From the NCBI GenBank assembly GCA_036401335.1, contig DASWVC010000343.1:1-37544 (forward strand): DNA of 37,544 nt, written 5' to 3'. Under the pieces are notes generated by a model. That model was not told where the DNA came from. It made no database searches and was given only the letters and a program-made list of their open reading frames with translations. Made by a program: the position numbers and the translations under genes. Of this stretch, positions 24,420 through 33,785 are shown one piece after another. The DNA is from DASWVC01 sp036401335. GTDB lineage: Bacteria; Verrucomicrobiota; Verrucomicrobiia; Chthoniobacterales; JAFAMB01. How positions within the stretch are numbered: the first letter of the stretch is position 1; every line of letters starts with the position of its first letter.

Positions 24420-25709
24420 ATGATGCAATCGATCTACATCGTGGAGGGCGTTCGCACGCCGTTTGCCAAAGCCGGGACGGCCCTGGCCGAGGCTAGTGCA
24501 GTTGACCTCGCCAAGGCAGCGGTGGCCATGCTGTTGGCGCGTACCGGCCTTGACGCCGCAACGGTCGAGGAAGTGATTCTTGGGTGCGTCGGTCAACCGG
24601 CCGATGCCGCCAACATTGCCCGAGTCGTAGCCCTTCGGGCAGGCCTTCCCGCATCCGTGCCGGCCGTTACCGTTCATCGCAACTGCGCGTCCGGCTTTGA
24701 AGCCGTCACCCATGCGGCCGAGAAGATGCTAGCCGGCCGCGGCGACGTCTTTCTGGTGGGGGGAGTTGAGAGCATGACGCACACCCCCCTCCTCTACCAG
24801 CACGAGACGGCCAAAAAACTTGACGCGCTCTGGCGCGCGAAAACCCTGCCCAAAAAGATCGGGGCCCTCGCCAAGCTTCGCCCCCGGGACCTGAAACCTC
24901 GGATCGGCTTGCAGCTTGGTTTGTCCGACCCCGTCAGCGGTTTCAACATGGGCGAGACCGCCGAATACCTCAGCCGGGATTTCGGCATCTCGCGCGAAGC
25001 GCAGGACGAGTTTGCGTTGCAGTCCCACCGGAAGGCAGTGGCCGCACGGGCAAAATTGCGGACGGAAATCATGCCTGTTTACCTCGGGCAGGGCACCGCC
25101 GGCCAACCCTGCCTCGAGCAGGACAACGGACCGCGGGAGAATCAAACCAGGGAAGCGCTGGCCAAGCTTAAGCCGGTTTTCGAGCCGGGCACCGGCACGG
25201 TGACGGCCGGCAACTCGTCCCAGATCACCGACGGAGCTGCCGCATTGTTGTTGATGACCGAAAAAGCGCTTATCGCCTCGGGGTTACAGCCATTGGGCCG
25301 CCTGGTGGACTACGCATACGCGGGCCTGGATCCCGCGCGCATGGGGCTCGGTCCGGTCTACGCCATTCACAGATTGGAACAAAGATCCGGCCTGGGCCTG
25401 AAAGATGCGGAGTTGATCGAGGTCAACGAGGCATTCGCAGCCCAGGTGTTGGCCTGTCAGGCGGCGGCGCGGTCAGCGGACTACGGGCGCACTCACCTCG
25501 GGCGCTCCACGGCTTTGGGAGATATACCGGACGAAATCTTAAACGTGAATGGCGGCGGCATCGCCCTGGGTCACCCGGTCGGAGTCAGCGGTGTCCGGCT
25601 CGTCCTGACCGCCCTCAAGGAACTGCACCGGCGGAACCAGGAACGCGCCCTCGTTTCATTGTGTGTTGGCGGGGGCCAGGGCGGTGCGCTCTGGCTGAGC
25701 CGCAACTAA
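24420..25709 (+). CDS. Acetyl-CoA acyltransferase (thiolase, FadA/FadI type)
   Basis: The 429-residue thiolase has the acyl-accepting cysteine C89 in VHRNCASGFEAV, the NEAFAAQ motif, GGGIALGHPVGVSG with the catalytic histidine, and the second catalytic cysteine in SLCVGGGQGGA. Length and an extended loop region (about residues 125-165) resemble FadI-like trifunctional beta subunits. It catalyses the CoA-dependent cleavage of 3-ketoacyl-CoA to acetyl-CoA. Two adjacent ATG codons (24420 and 24423) are possible starts; an in-frame start 20 codons earlier is unlikely. The FadB-like gene follows 13 bp downstream, matching the paired alpha and beta subunits of beta-oxidation. Confidence 0.92.
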   Translation: MMQSIYIVEGVRTPFAKAGTALAEASAVDLAKAAVAMLLARTGLDAATVEEVILGCVGQPADAANIARVVALRAGLPASVPAVTVHRNCASGFEAVTHAAEKMLAGRGDVFLVGGVESMTHTPLLYQHETAKKLDALWRAKTLPKKIGALAKLRPRDLKPRIGLQLGLSDPVSGFNMGETAEYLSRDFGISREAQDEFALQSHRKAVAARAKLRTEIMPVYLGQGTAGQPCLEQDNGPRENQTREALAKLKPVFEPGTGTVTAGNSSQITDGAAALLLMTEKALIASGLQPLGRLVDYAYAGLDPARMGLGPVYAIHRLEQRSGLGLKDAELIEVNEAFAAQVLACQAAARSADYGRTHLGRSTALGDIPDEILNVNGGGIALGHPVGVSGVRLVLTALKELHRRNQERALVSLCVGGGQGGALWLSRN

Positions 25710-25722
25710 GCTTGCCGCCCCC

Positions 25723-27855
25723 GTGAACGCGAAAGAAAACATCCGGCGTGAAAGCGCCGTTTCCGGCGTGGTGACCCTGACCTTTGACCGAGCAGGTTCC
25801 TCGGTCAACCTGTTCGACCGGGCAACCCTGGACGAATTGAGTGGTCACCTTGATTTTCTCGAGGCGGAACCCGGGTTGAAGGGATTGGTCCTCCGGAGTG
25901 CAAAACCGAAAATCTTCATCGCCGGGGCCGATCTGAAAGGCTTTGGGCAGGACCGCGACCCGCAGCGAATCAGTCGCCTGGTCGATCAAGGCCAACGCGT
26001 CTTTGACCGGATTGCCCGATTGCCGTTTCCCACCGTGGCGGCCATCCAGGGTGCAGCGATCGGGGGCGGCCTTGAGATCGCGTTGGCCTGCGATTACCGC
26101 GTGGCGTCCTCCGATCCGGCCACGAAGCTCGGCTTGCCGGAAACCATGCTGGGGATCATTCCGGCCTGGGGCGGCTCAACCCGGCTGCCCCGGCTGATCG
26201 GCCTTTCAGGGGCCCTCGAGGTAATCCTTTCGGGTAAACAGTTCACCGCGCGGGAAGCGCTGCGTCTTGGCCTGGTCGATGCCGTTGCACCTCCGGAACG
26301 GCTCCTTGCTGAAATCGCCAAACTGACGCTGCGGGCCCGCAAGCGGGTGCAGCCGATCCATTTTACCAACGCCTTTCCGATTGCGCAGGTCATCGCCGCC
26401 CAAGCCCGGCGCCGTGTCCTGGCAAAGACGCGCGGCCTGTACCCCGCACCTTTGGCGGCGTTGGAGGTGGTGGTTGCCGGGTTAAACACAACGCCCGCGC
26501 GCTCAATGGAGAATGAGCGTCGGACACTCATGGCGCTTGCCTCCGGCCAAGCCGCCACCAACCTGATTCGAACCTTTTTCCTCCAGGAACGGGCAAAAAA
26601 GGTATCCGTGGCCGATGCTTCGTCTGCAGCCCAGGTAAGCCGGGTCATGGTGGTCGGCGCCGGCGTGATGGGCGCCGGCATCGCGCAGTGGCTCAGCGCT
26701 CGGGGACTCCGGGTTGTCCTTAAGGAGGTAGGCCCGGAGCCCCTGGGTCGCGGCCTTCAATCCATCACCCGGCTCTACCGCGATGCGGTCCGGCGGCGGC
26801 TCTTCTCGGAGGCGGAGGCCCGCGCAGGTTTCGACCGAATCTTGCCGGCCTGCGAAGACCTTCCGTTAAGTGACGTGGATATGGTCGTCGAAGCGGCGGT
26901 TGAGAACCTTAAGGTGAAACGCGATCTGTTCTGCGACCTGGAGTCGAGGGTGCCTTGCCCGGTCCTCGCCACCAACACTTCCGCGTTATCCATTGATGCC
27001 ATCGCGGACGGGTTGCAACACCCGGAACGGGTTGTGGGGGTGCATTTCTTCAACCCCGTTCACCGGATGCAGCTGGTCGAAGTCGTTTACGGCCGTCGGA
27101 CCAGCCAGATGGCCCTGGCGACGGCCCTTCAATTTGTCAAAGACATCGGCAAACTTCCCGTCCTGGTCAAGGACAGCCCTGGGTTTCTGGTTAACCGTAT
27201 TTTGGTGCCGTACCTGGTCGAAGCCGTGCGCATCTTTGAAGAGGGTTATAGGTTGGAGCGCATCGAGCGACTGGTGCTGGACTTCGGCCTTCCGATGGGC
27301 CCGCTCCGGCTGATCGATGAGGTCGGTCTCGACGTGGCCGCCCATGTGGCAGCCGATTTATCAAGCCGCCTGCGCCACCTCGCCCCGTTGAGCGGCGGGA
27401 TCTCCCGCATGACGGCGAGGAATTGGCTCGGACGGAAGTCAGGGCGAGGTTTTTACGAGTATGGCGTTGCGGGCAAGGAACTGCCGAACCCGTTGGCAGC
27501 GGAGTACCAGGCGTTGCACCCTGTGCTCGTCGCGGATGAAGAACTGCGGGATCGCCTAATCCTGGTCATGGTCAACGAAGCGGCCCGCTGCCTGGAGGAA
27601 CAGGTCGTGGCGGAGCCGGAAGACGTGGATTTTGGCATGATCATGGGGACGGGATGGGCGCCCTTCCGAGGCGGTCCGCTCCGGTTCGCCGATGCGGCGG
27701 GGCTTTCGCACGTGGTCGCACGGCTCCAGGCGCTGCAGAAACGGATCGGCCCGCACTTTGGGCCGTGCGACCTCCTCGTGCGACGGGCAGAGGCGAATGC
27801 AACGTTCTACCCTCCAGGAGAGGTGCTTGCCCGTGAGGAGTCGCACCCCGCATGA
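25723..27855 (+). CDS. Multifunctional fatty-acid oxidation enzyme (FadB/FadJ type)
   Basis: The 710-residue protein begins at GTG. The N-terminal enoyl-CoA hydratase has the oxyanion segments IFIAGADLKGFG and IGGGLEIALACDYR and both catalytic glutamates (in GGGLEIAL and LPETMLGI). The NAD-binding fold begins near residue 307 (VMVVGAGVMGAGIAQ), followed by the 3-hydroxyacyl-CoA dehydrogenase motif HFFNPVHRMQLVEVV with the catalytic histidine, VKDSPGFLVNRI, and a duplicated C-terminal domain (FRGGPLRFAD). It performs hydration and NAD-linked oxidation of acyl-CoA. It is sandwiched between thiolase (13 bp) and the acyl-CoA oxidase-type gene (4-bp ATGA overlap). Confidence 0.93.
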   Translation: MNAKENIRRESAVSGVVTLTFDRAGSSVNLFDRATLDELSGHLDFLEAEPGLKGLVLRSAKPKIFIAGADLKGFGQDRDPQRISRLVDQGQRVFDRIARLPFPTVAAIQGAAIGGGLEIALACDYRVASSDPATKLGLPETMLGIIPAWGGSTRLPRLIGLSGALEVILSGKQFTAREALRLGLVDAVAPPERLLAEIAKLTLRARKRVQPIHFTNAFPIAQVIAAQARRRVLAKTRGLYPAPLAALEVVVAGLNTTPARSMENERRTLMALASGQAATNLIRTFFLQERAKKVSVADASSAAQVSRVMVVGAGVMGAGIAQWLSARGLRVVLKEVGPEPLGRGLQSITRLYRDAVRRRLFSEAEARAGFDRILPACEDLPLSDVDMVVEAAVENLKVKRDLFCDLESRVPCPVLATNTSALSIDAIADGLQHPERVVGVHFFNPVHRMQLVEVVYGRRTSQMALATALQFVKDIGKLPVLVKDSPGFLVNRILVPYLVEAVRIFEEGYRLERIERLVLDFGLPMGPLRLIDEVGLDVAAHVAADLSSRLRHLAPLSGGISRMTARNWLGRKSGRGFYEYGVAGKELPNPLAAEYQALHPVLVADEELRDRLILVMVNEAARCLEEQVVAEPEDVDFGMIMGTGWAPFRGGPLRFADAAGLSHVVARLQALQKRIGPHFGPCDLLVRRAEANATFYPPGEVLAREESHPA

Positions 27856-29816
27856 CAATCGCCCTTTCCAGCGACACGACTGCCGGCGGGTTGCCGGACG
27901 GGCCGCGAACGTGCCCCGCAGGCTACCGGCAGAGCTACCCGGCCATTGAGCGTAACCCGCCTCCGTTTGACGTCCCGGCGCTGCAGCGGTTGCTGGATGG
28001 GGAATACTCCGAGATCCGAACGTCGATCAAAACGCTGTTATCACAGCCCGAATTCGCGTACCCCGAAGCCCCGGATCTCGCTCGCTACCGCGCGACGGTC
28101 CTCCACTGGACCCGGCAGGTTGCGGCCACCGGGCTTGGCCGAACTTTCATGCCGGCCTCCGTGGGCGGCGAGCAAAACCTGCCGAAGTTCATAGCCGCTT
28201 TCGAGACGTTCGGGTACCACGACCTCAGCCTTTTGATCAAGCTTGGCGTGCAATTCGGCCTGTTTGCGGGAAGCATCCAACGCCTCGGGACGGAGTACCA
28301 TCACATGAAGTATTTGCCTGCCGCCGCCACAACCGAGCTCCTGGGGTGTTTTGCGATGACGGAGATCGGCCATGGCTCCAACGTGCAAGGGCTCAAAACA
28401 AGCGCCGTTTTTCAGGCCGAAACCGATGGGTTTATCGTCCATACGCCGTCATTCTCCGCCGGCAAGAACTACATCGGCAATGCTGGCGAGCACGCCCGCC
28501 TCGCAACCGTCTTTGCGCAGCTTGAGGTTCAAGGCCAACACCACGGCGTTCACGCCTTCCTGGTTCCGATCCGCGACGCCGCGGGTCGTCCGCTGCCTGG
28601 GATCACCATCGCGGACAACGGGCTGAAAATGGGATTAAACGGCGTCGACAACGGGCGGCTCTGGTTCGATCGCGTGCACGTGCCCCGGCGCGAGATGCTC
28701 AACCGCTTCGCCGAGGTCTCGCCAGACGGCAACTACCGGAGCGCCATCAAGAATCCCGGCGTCCGCTTCTTCACCATGATCGGCACACTCGTCAGTGGCC
28801 GCATCAGCATCGCGGCGAGCGCCAACAGTGTTGCGAAATCTGCCCTTACGATCGCGATCCGCTACGGGGCCCGCCGCCGGCAGTTTGGGCCACCGACCGC
28901 CCGCGAGGAGACGTTGCTGCTCGATTTCCCGGCCCACCAGATGAAATTGATGCCGCTGCTGGCGAACGCGTATGCCCTGGACTTTGCCTTGAAGCGGATG
29001 GTCCGCCTGAACGAAACCGCCGGCCCGGATCAGACGCGAGAAATAGAAACGTCGGCCGCCGCTCTCAAAGCGTTTGCGACGTGGAACACGACGGCAACCG
29101 TTCAAGCGTGTCGTGAAGCTTGCGGCGGTGAAGGATATTTGGCGGTGAACCGCTTGGCCGCGCTCAGGGCTGACACCGACATCTTCACGACGTTTGAGGG
29201 GGACAACACGGTGTTGATGCAACTTGTAGCGAAAAATCTGCTCACAGAACTGAGCGGCAAGGTGAAAGGAATGCCCCGTCTGAGACGTGCTGCCTGGCTG
29301 GCGCAAGAGCAGCTCACGGTTTTGGCCCCGCGGCAAACCCTGCTCAAATTCCACGCCGGAACCGCCCACCTTTTGCATTCATCCGTGCAGGCGATGTATT
29401 TGCGGCTGCGTGAACGGTGCCTGCTCCTCCGCCACGCGTCCGCCTTCCAGCGCCTGATGGCCAGGGAAAAGCTGGACGCGTACACGGCATTTCTGCGGCT
29501 CCAGCCTGAGTTGTTGGAACTGGCCCACGCGTTTGTCGCCCGCACGATCCAGGAAACCTTCATTGAGGCGATCGCCCCCTTGGAAAACCGGCCCTTACAA
29601 TCCGCCCTTAAGCGGCTGGCGGACTTGTTCGCGGTCGGGCACTTGTACGAACAGCGTGCGTGGTACCTCGAAAACGGCGTCTTTAGCCGGCGTAAGAGCG
29701 AGGCTTTGGGCCGCCTGCAGCAGCGCCTTTGCCGCGAGGTGCGGGGGGAAGCGGTCGCCCTCACGGATGCGTTCGGGATCCCCGATGCGTGCCTCGCTGC
29801 GCCGATTGCGTTGTAA
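27852..29816 (+). CDS. Acyl-CoA oxidase/dehydrogenase (ACOX-type flavoprotein)
   Basis: The 654-residue protein is longer than classic FadE-like dehydrogenases (about 380-600) and follows the layout of peroxisomal-type acyl-CoA oxidases: FAMTEIGHGSNVQGL near 173-187, HTPSFSAGKNYIGNAGEHA, GVHAFLVPIRD, GLKMGLNGVDNGRLWFD, VSGRISIAA, and CGGEGYLAVNRLAALR followed by FEGDNTVLMQL with the likely catalytic base E449. The C-terminal third is the extra helical domain of oxidases. It should introduce the first double bond into acyl-CoA using FAD. Whether electrons pass to oxygen (making hydrogen peroxide) or to an electron-transfer flavoprotein is not decidable from sequence. No ETF or catalase gene is nearby. 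It ends the beta-oxidation operon. Confidence 0.9.
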   Translation: MTIALSSDTTAGGLPDGPRTCPAGYRQSYPAIERNPPPFDVPALQRLLDGEYSEIRTSIKTLLSQPEFAYPEAPDLARYRATVLHWTRQVAATGLGRTFMPASVGGEQNLPKFIAAFETFGYHDLSLLIKLGVQFGLFAGSIQRLGTEYHHMKYLPAAATTELLGCFAMTEIGHGSNVQGLKTSAVFQAETDGFIVHTPSFSAGKNYIGNAGEHARLATVFAQLEVQGQHHGVHAFLVPIRDAAGRPLPGITIADNGLKMGLNGVDNGRLWFDRVHVPRREMLNRFAEVSPDGNYRSAIKNPGVRFFTMIGTLVSGRISIAASANSVAKSALTIAIRYGARRRQFGPPTAREETLLLDFPAHQMKLMPLLANAYALDFALKRMVRLNETAGPDQTREIETSAAALKAFATWNTTATVQACREACGGEGYLAVNRLAALRADTDIFTTFEGDNTVLMQLVAKNLLTELSGKVKGMPRLRRAAWLAQEQLTVLAPRQTLLKFHAGTAHLLHSSVQAMYLRLRERCLLLRHASAFQRLMAREKLDAYTAFLRLQPELLELAHAFVARTIQETFIEAIAPLENRPLQSALKRLADLFAVGHLYEQRAWYLENGVFSRRKSEALGRLQQRLCREVRGEAVALTDAFGIPDACLAAPIAL

Positions 29817-29874
29817 TGCGATCGACCGGCAGCTTGACTCCGGGGAAGGCTTCAGGCCGGGACGGCCCACCGTG

Positions 29875-30233
29875 ATGACACCTCCCGAAATCCTCGCGCG
29901 TTTCGCTGCCGAGCTGCGCGTGAACCCTCCGCCCGAATCCGGCGTGTCGCACGAGCGACTGGGCGGGCTGGTTCGCACCGTCGGCTTGTGCCATTGCATC
30001 CTTTTTTCAAACCTGGATCCGGCCGACGCCGACGCTGGGGCGGAGGCACGGTGCCCAGCCACCGTGGGGGTGGCCTTTACCGCGCCCTGGTGGCCGCCCG
30101 GGCCAACGAAGCGCGCCGCCTTGGCTGCCGCTTTCTTACCGTGGAAGCGCGCGAAACGAGCAGCCCCATCCTGGAACGGCTGGGGTTCGTGGCCTTGACC
30201 CGCGTGACCGGTTGGAAGAGCCCCTGGGCTTGA
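29875..30233 (+). pseudogene. GNAT acetyltransferase with out-of-frame internal deletion
   Basis: From ATG 29875 the first frame reads ...RVNPPPESGVSHERLGGLVR and ILFSNLDPADADAG, which looks like the N-terminus of a two-part GNAT family. At about 30035 the homology jumps to a different frame, WGGGTVPSHRGGGLYRALVA, continuing ARANEARRLGCRFLTVEA and ETSSPILERLGFVALT to the stop at 30233, the acetyl-CoA-binding half and C-terminal motif. Roughly 130-150 residues that should lie between these parts are missing, and the joint changes frame, so no functional enzyme is expected. The family assignment is by recognition of motifs and spacing, not by search. Confidence 0.6.
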
Positions 30234-30350
30234 ACCCCGCTTTTCTAGCGCACCGGGCGCGAGTTCTATGGTGCAGGCCATGGGTTGATTTGGAGAAAGG
30301 CGAAAGAGGCGTTCAGGTCTGCCCGTCAAAAGCCGTTGGAGCGTGTTAGT

Positions 30351-30704
30351 ATGCATCTCAATCGGGAAAACTCGGCAGCCGTGGAAGAGGCTGCGGCCGT
30401 TCTTGGCATGACGCCTGATTTTTATTTGAACGAAGTTGTCGGCCGGGCGGTTGGCGAAGCCATGGTCTGCGATAAAGCAAGCTTCCTGGCGGGAGAAGCT
30501 CAGTATTACAGCTACGGCACGGATGCGGCCGCGGAATGCGTGGCCGACCGGATCAACGAAATTTCCGTGGTCGACCACCTGAACGGCGCCGGAAGCATTT
30601 TCTCCGCGGATGTAACCCGACGAGAAAACGGCCGTTTCCAAGTGCAGGTGGACGTTCTTTTTGATGGCGAGTGGAACCGCCTGCAGCGACCGACCGAGGA
30701 TTAG
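30351..30704 (+). CDS. Hypothetical protein, 117 aa
   Basis: No family was recognised. ATG 30351 is chosen because GGAG (30338-30341) lies 9 nt upstream; an in-frame TTG at 30285 is possible. The N-terminal 40 residues (LNRENSAAVEEAAAVLGMTP, then a second helix) have the strand-helix-helix look of a ribbon-helix-helix fold, but this is only a shape guess. The rest alternates strands and ends SADVTRRENGRFQVQVDVLF, a beta-hairpin rich segment. It precedes the sugar ABC operon by 72 bp on the same strand. Confidence 0.55.
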   Translation: MHLNRENSAAVEEAAAVLGMTPDFYLNEVVGRAVGEAMVCDKASFLAGEAQYYSYGTDAAAECVADRINEISVVDHLNGAGSIFSADVTRRENGRFQVQVDVLFDGEWNRLQRPTED

Positions 30705-30776
30705 TTTACACGAATCGCGCCGTGTGCAGCTTGGCAGTTGCGCTGCACGGTTATCCTTTGCTAAGGTACCGGCCCT

Positions 30777-32411
30777 GTGCTCCATTTAGGTGCCCCCCCA
30801 CCCTCCGAAACGTCGCATTCTACGGCTGGCGCGAAGCCGGTTGCGCTCGAACTTCGTCGGATTTCCAAAACGTTCGGCGTGACCCAGGTACTCCGTGACG
30901 TGGACCTCCAGGTTCGCCGCGGGGAAGTGCACGCGTTGATGGGAGAAAACGGGGCTGGTAAATCTACGCTGATGAAGATCGCGGCCGGGCTCATCACGGA
31001 TTACGAAGGAGAGATCCTCGTGAACGGCACGCCCGCCGTGCTTGCGTCACCCCGGGAAGCCACCCAGGCCGGGATTTCAATGATCCACCAGGAGCTCAGC
31101 CTGGTCCCAGAACTCGCGGTGGACGAAAACATTTTTCTCGGTCAGGAAAAGGTGCGTTCGCTTTTTCTCGTGGATCGCAGGCGGCAGAAGGTAGCCGCAC
31201 GCGAGGTCTTGCGGCCCTTGGATTTTCAGGCGCGTTTCGATGTCCCGGTGGGAAAGCTGCGCATTGGCGAACAGCAATTGGTTGAGATCGGCAAGGCCCT
31301 GGTAGCCAAAGCCCGGGTGCTGATCATGGATGAACCGACTTCCGCCCTTTCGGTGCACGAAGCTGAACGGTTGTTCGAAGTCATCCGACGGCTCGCCCGG
31401 GAGGGTGTGGCAGTAATCTACATCTCCCATCGGATGGAAGAGGTATTTTCCCTGGCGGACATGGTTACGGTGCTGCGGGACGGCAACCGGGTGGGCACCC
31501 TCCCCGCAGGAAAAGCAAGCCGCCGGGAGGTTATTCGCTTAATGGTCGGCCGGGAATTGCAGGAATGGATTGGTGCAGCGGAACAGGCCGGGGATAAAGC
31601 CGACCGGGAAAACCGGCCTCCAGTGCTGTCGGTGCAAGGGCTCTGCCTGCGCAATCCGACGCCATCTCCTCAACGCCCGGACTTGTTTGCCGGCGTTAGC
31701 TTCGATGTGTACCCCGGTGAGATCTTTGGCCTGGCCGGGCTTCTCGGAGCGGGTCGAACGGAGGTGCTGGAAACCTTGTTCGGCCTTCATCCGTACGCGT
31801 CCGAGGGGAAAGTGTTTCTGGAAGGCAAACTGCTCCCGTTGCGCCACCCGATGGATGCCAAGGCTGCGGGAATCGCCTTTGTCACCGAGGACCGGAAGCG
31901 GGACGGTTTGATTCTTGATGCCGGCCTCGATCGCAACGCCGCCCTGCCGATCATGCGGTTGCTGGCCGCTTACGGGGTGGTCGTGCCTTCCCGGGAAGAG
32001 AACGGTGCCCGCGCAACCATCGCGCAGCTCGGGATTCGAGCTTCGGGGCCGGACCAGGTCGCCGGCACCCTGAGCGGCGGCAACCAGCAGAAATTGGTCA
32101 TCGGAAAATGGCTGAAGACCGCACCGCGCGTACTCCTGCTCGATGAGCCGACCCGCGGCATCGACGTGGGCGCCAAAGCGGACATCTACCGCCTGATCCA
32201 GCAGCTTGCCGCCGAGGGCTTGGCAATCGTCCTGATCTCCTCGGAAATGCCGGAACTGACGTTTCTCAGCCATCGGATTCTGGTGTTGCGGGAGGGCCGT
32301 CCCACGGCGTTGATCAACCGGCAGGAATTCGCGGCTGAGCTCATCCTGGAATTCGCCTCCCCTGGGGGCACGGTGCAACCTGCATTCCAATCTGCTGCCA
32401 TTCCCCCATGA
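30777..32411 (+). CDS. Sugar ABC transporter ATPase (RbsA/XylG type)
   Basis: The 544-residue protein carries two ABC cassettes in tandem. In the first: Walker A GENGAGKSTL (about 60-69), signature LRIGEQQLVEIGKALV, Walker B VLIMDEPTSAL. In the second: a degenerate Walker A GLLGAGRTEVLE, signature LSGGNQQKLVIGKW and Walker B VLLLDEPTRGIDVGAK. This is the carbohydrate CUT2 pattern, in which only the first site has full hydrolysis residues. It powers uptake by the downstream permease, with which it shares a 4-bp ATGA overlap. The GTG at 30777 is used; about 23 residues precede the conserved start (ALELRRISKTFG), so a slightly later start is possible. Confidence 0.9.
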   Translation: MLHLGAPPPSETSHSTAGAKPVALELRRISKTFGVTQVLRDVDLQVRRGEVHALMGENGAGKSTLMKIAAGLITDYEGEILVNGTPAVLASPREATQAGISMIHQELSLVPELAVDENIFLGQEKVRSLFLVDRRRQKVAAREVLRPLDFQARFDVPVGKLRIGEQQLVEIGKALVAKARVLIMDEPTSALSVHEAERLFEVIRRLAREGVAVIYISHRMEEVFSLADMVTVLRDGNRVGTLPAGKASRREVIRLMVGRELQEWIGAAEQAGDKADRENRPPVLSVQGLCLRNPTPSPQRPDLFAGVSFDVYPGEIFGLAGLLGAGRTEVLETLFGLHPYASEGKVFLEGKLLPLRHPMDAKAAGIAFVTEDRKRDGLILDAGLDRNAALPIMRLLAAYGVVVPSREENGARATIAQLGIRASGPDQVAGTLSGGNQQKLVIGKWLKTAPRVLLLDEPTRGIDVGAKADIYRLIQQLAAEGLAIVLISSEMPELTFLSHRILVLREGRPTALINRQEFAAELILEFASPGGTVQPAFQSAAIPP

Positions 32412-33703
32412 AAGGCTTTGGCATACGCCTTTGGAAGTTCCTGCTAACGACCAAGCTCTTCTGGGGCTTAGCCCTCCTCTACGCGGTCGGGGTCGCCTCC
32501 TCGCCGGTCAACCGCCGGGGAGTGAACATCTTTTTGAGTCCGGGCAACCAATCGGACGTCCTCCGTCAGGTCTCAAACAACGGCATCATTGCGGTCGGGA
32601 TGACCTTGGTGATCCTCACGGGAGGCATCGACCTTTCGGTTGGTTCCATCATGGCCCTGGGTTCCGTCCTGTGCGCGATGCTGCTCACCCTCCCGGGCTG
32701 GAGTAATGCGTCGGCGCTGGCGCTGCCGCTGCTTTTTCTGGTGTTGCTGGGGTTGGGCGCCTACCTCGTGCCGCTGATCTACCTCAATCTTCGGCGGCAG
32801 TCCACAAAACCGGTCGAACGGGCCCCCGGCACGGTCCGGGTTGTCGGCTGGGTTTGCGGCGGCGTGCTGGCGGTTGCGGCCGCGGTTTGGACGGTCGGCC
32901 AGTTGCCGGGGAAATTCGGCGTGCTTGGGGTGCTCGCCACAGTTCCCGCGGCCGGGTTGGTCGTCGGTGGCCTGAACGGCGTGATCGTGGCCAAAGGCAA
33001 GATGCAACCGTTTATTGTGACCCTGGCCATGATGGTCGCGATCCTCGGCGTGGCCCGCCTGCTCGGCGGACCCAGCGCGGCCATTTTCCCGGTCTACAGC
33101 GGATCGAACGCCAAGGAGGAGTTTGACGTTTTGCGAATGTTGATCTTCCAGGTCGTGCCGGTGCCGGGTTTGTTCTTTCTGGCTGCCGTCGTGATCGTCG
33201 GGTTGCTCCTGCGGTTCAGCACCTTCGGGCGCTACGTCTATGCCATCGGCGGCAACGAACAAGCCGCCCGCCTGGCGGGCATTCAGGTGGACCAGGTAAA
33301 AATTACCGTGTACGCCATCTCCGGGTTTCTCTCCGCCCTGGCCGGAGTGCTTTACACGGCGCAGTACCGTCAGGGAAAGCCGGACGCCGGCACCGGCGCC
33401 GAACTGGATGCAATTGCGGCTGTCGTCATCGGCGGAACGACCTTGGTAGGTGGCCGGGGAAACATGGTGGGAACACTCGTAGGGGTCCTGATCTTTGGCT
33501 TTCTTGGCAACATTCTCCTTCTTCGCAACATAGACAGCAACACGCAGCTCGTCTTGAAAGGGCTGATCATTCTAGCAGCGGTCCTTCTCCAGGAAGGTCA
33601 GCTCCACGTGTGGTGGACCCGGTTCACCCGCCGCTGGCCGGTGCGGGCCAGGACCCCCGCAACCCTGACGCCCCAGCCATCCAGCCCGGCCATAAGGCCA
33701 TGA
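32408..33703 (+). CDS. Sugar ABC transporter permease (RbsC/XylH type)
   Basis: The 431-residue membrane protein has the CUT2 permease markers NNGIIAVGMTLVILTGGIDLSVGS (about 56-79, here in two parts) and FSTFGRYVYAIGGNEQAARLAGI, the EAA-like coupling segment. Compared with RbsC (about 320 residues) it has extra sequence between the third and fourth conserved blocks (roughly residues 115-195), predicted to add transmembrane segments, as in the longer XylH-like permeases. Its start overlaps the ATPase stop. It would form the channel of the importer for a monosaccharide; which sugar is not deducible. Confidence 0.9.
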   Translation: MKGFGIRLWKFLLTTKLFWGLALLYAVGVASSPVNRRGVNIFLSPGNQSDVLRQVSNNGIIAVGMTLVILTGGIDLSVGSIMALGSVLCAMLLTLPGWSNASALALPLLFLVLLGLGAYLVPLIYLNLRRQSTKPVERAPGTVRVVGWVCGGVLAVAAAVWTVGQLPGKFGVLGVLATVPAAGLVVGGLNGVIVAKGKMQPFIVTLAMMVAILGVARLLGGPSAAIFPVYSGSNAKEEFDVLRMLIFQVVPVPGLFFLAAVVIVGLLLRFSTFGRYVYAIGGNEQAARLAGIQVDQVKITVYAISGFLSALAGVLYTAQYRQGKPDAGTGAELDAIAAVVIGGTTLVGGRGNMVGTLVGVLIFGFLGNILLLRNIDSNTQLVLKGLIILAAVLLQEGQLHVWWTRFTRRWPVRARTPATLTPQPSSPAIRP

Positions 33704-33785
33704 CCGGCGCAACTGCCCTGATGAACCCCACCGATTTTCTTGCCGCCTGCCGTTCGTTTAACCCCAAAAAAATAAATCCCATCCC

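Noticed and set aside
29595..30785. 396-codon minus-strand open frame
   Set aside because: Antisense to the end of the acyl-CoA oxidase-type gene and the GNAT remnant; no recognisable motif.
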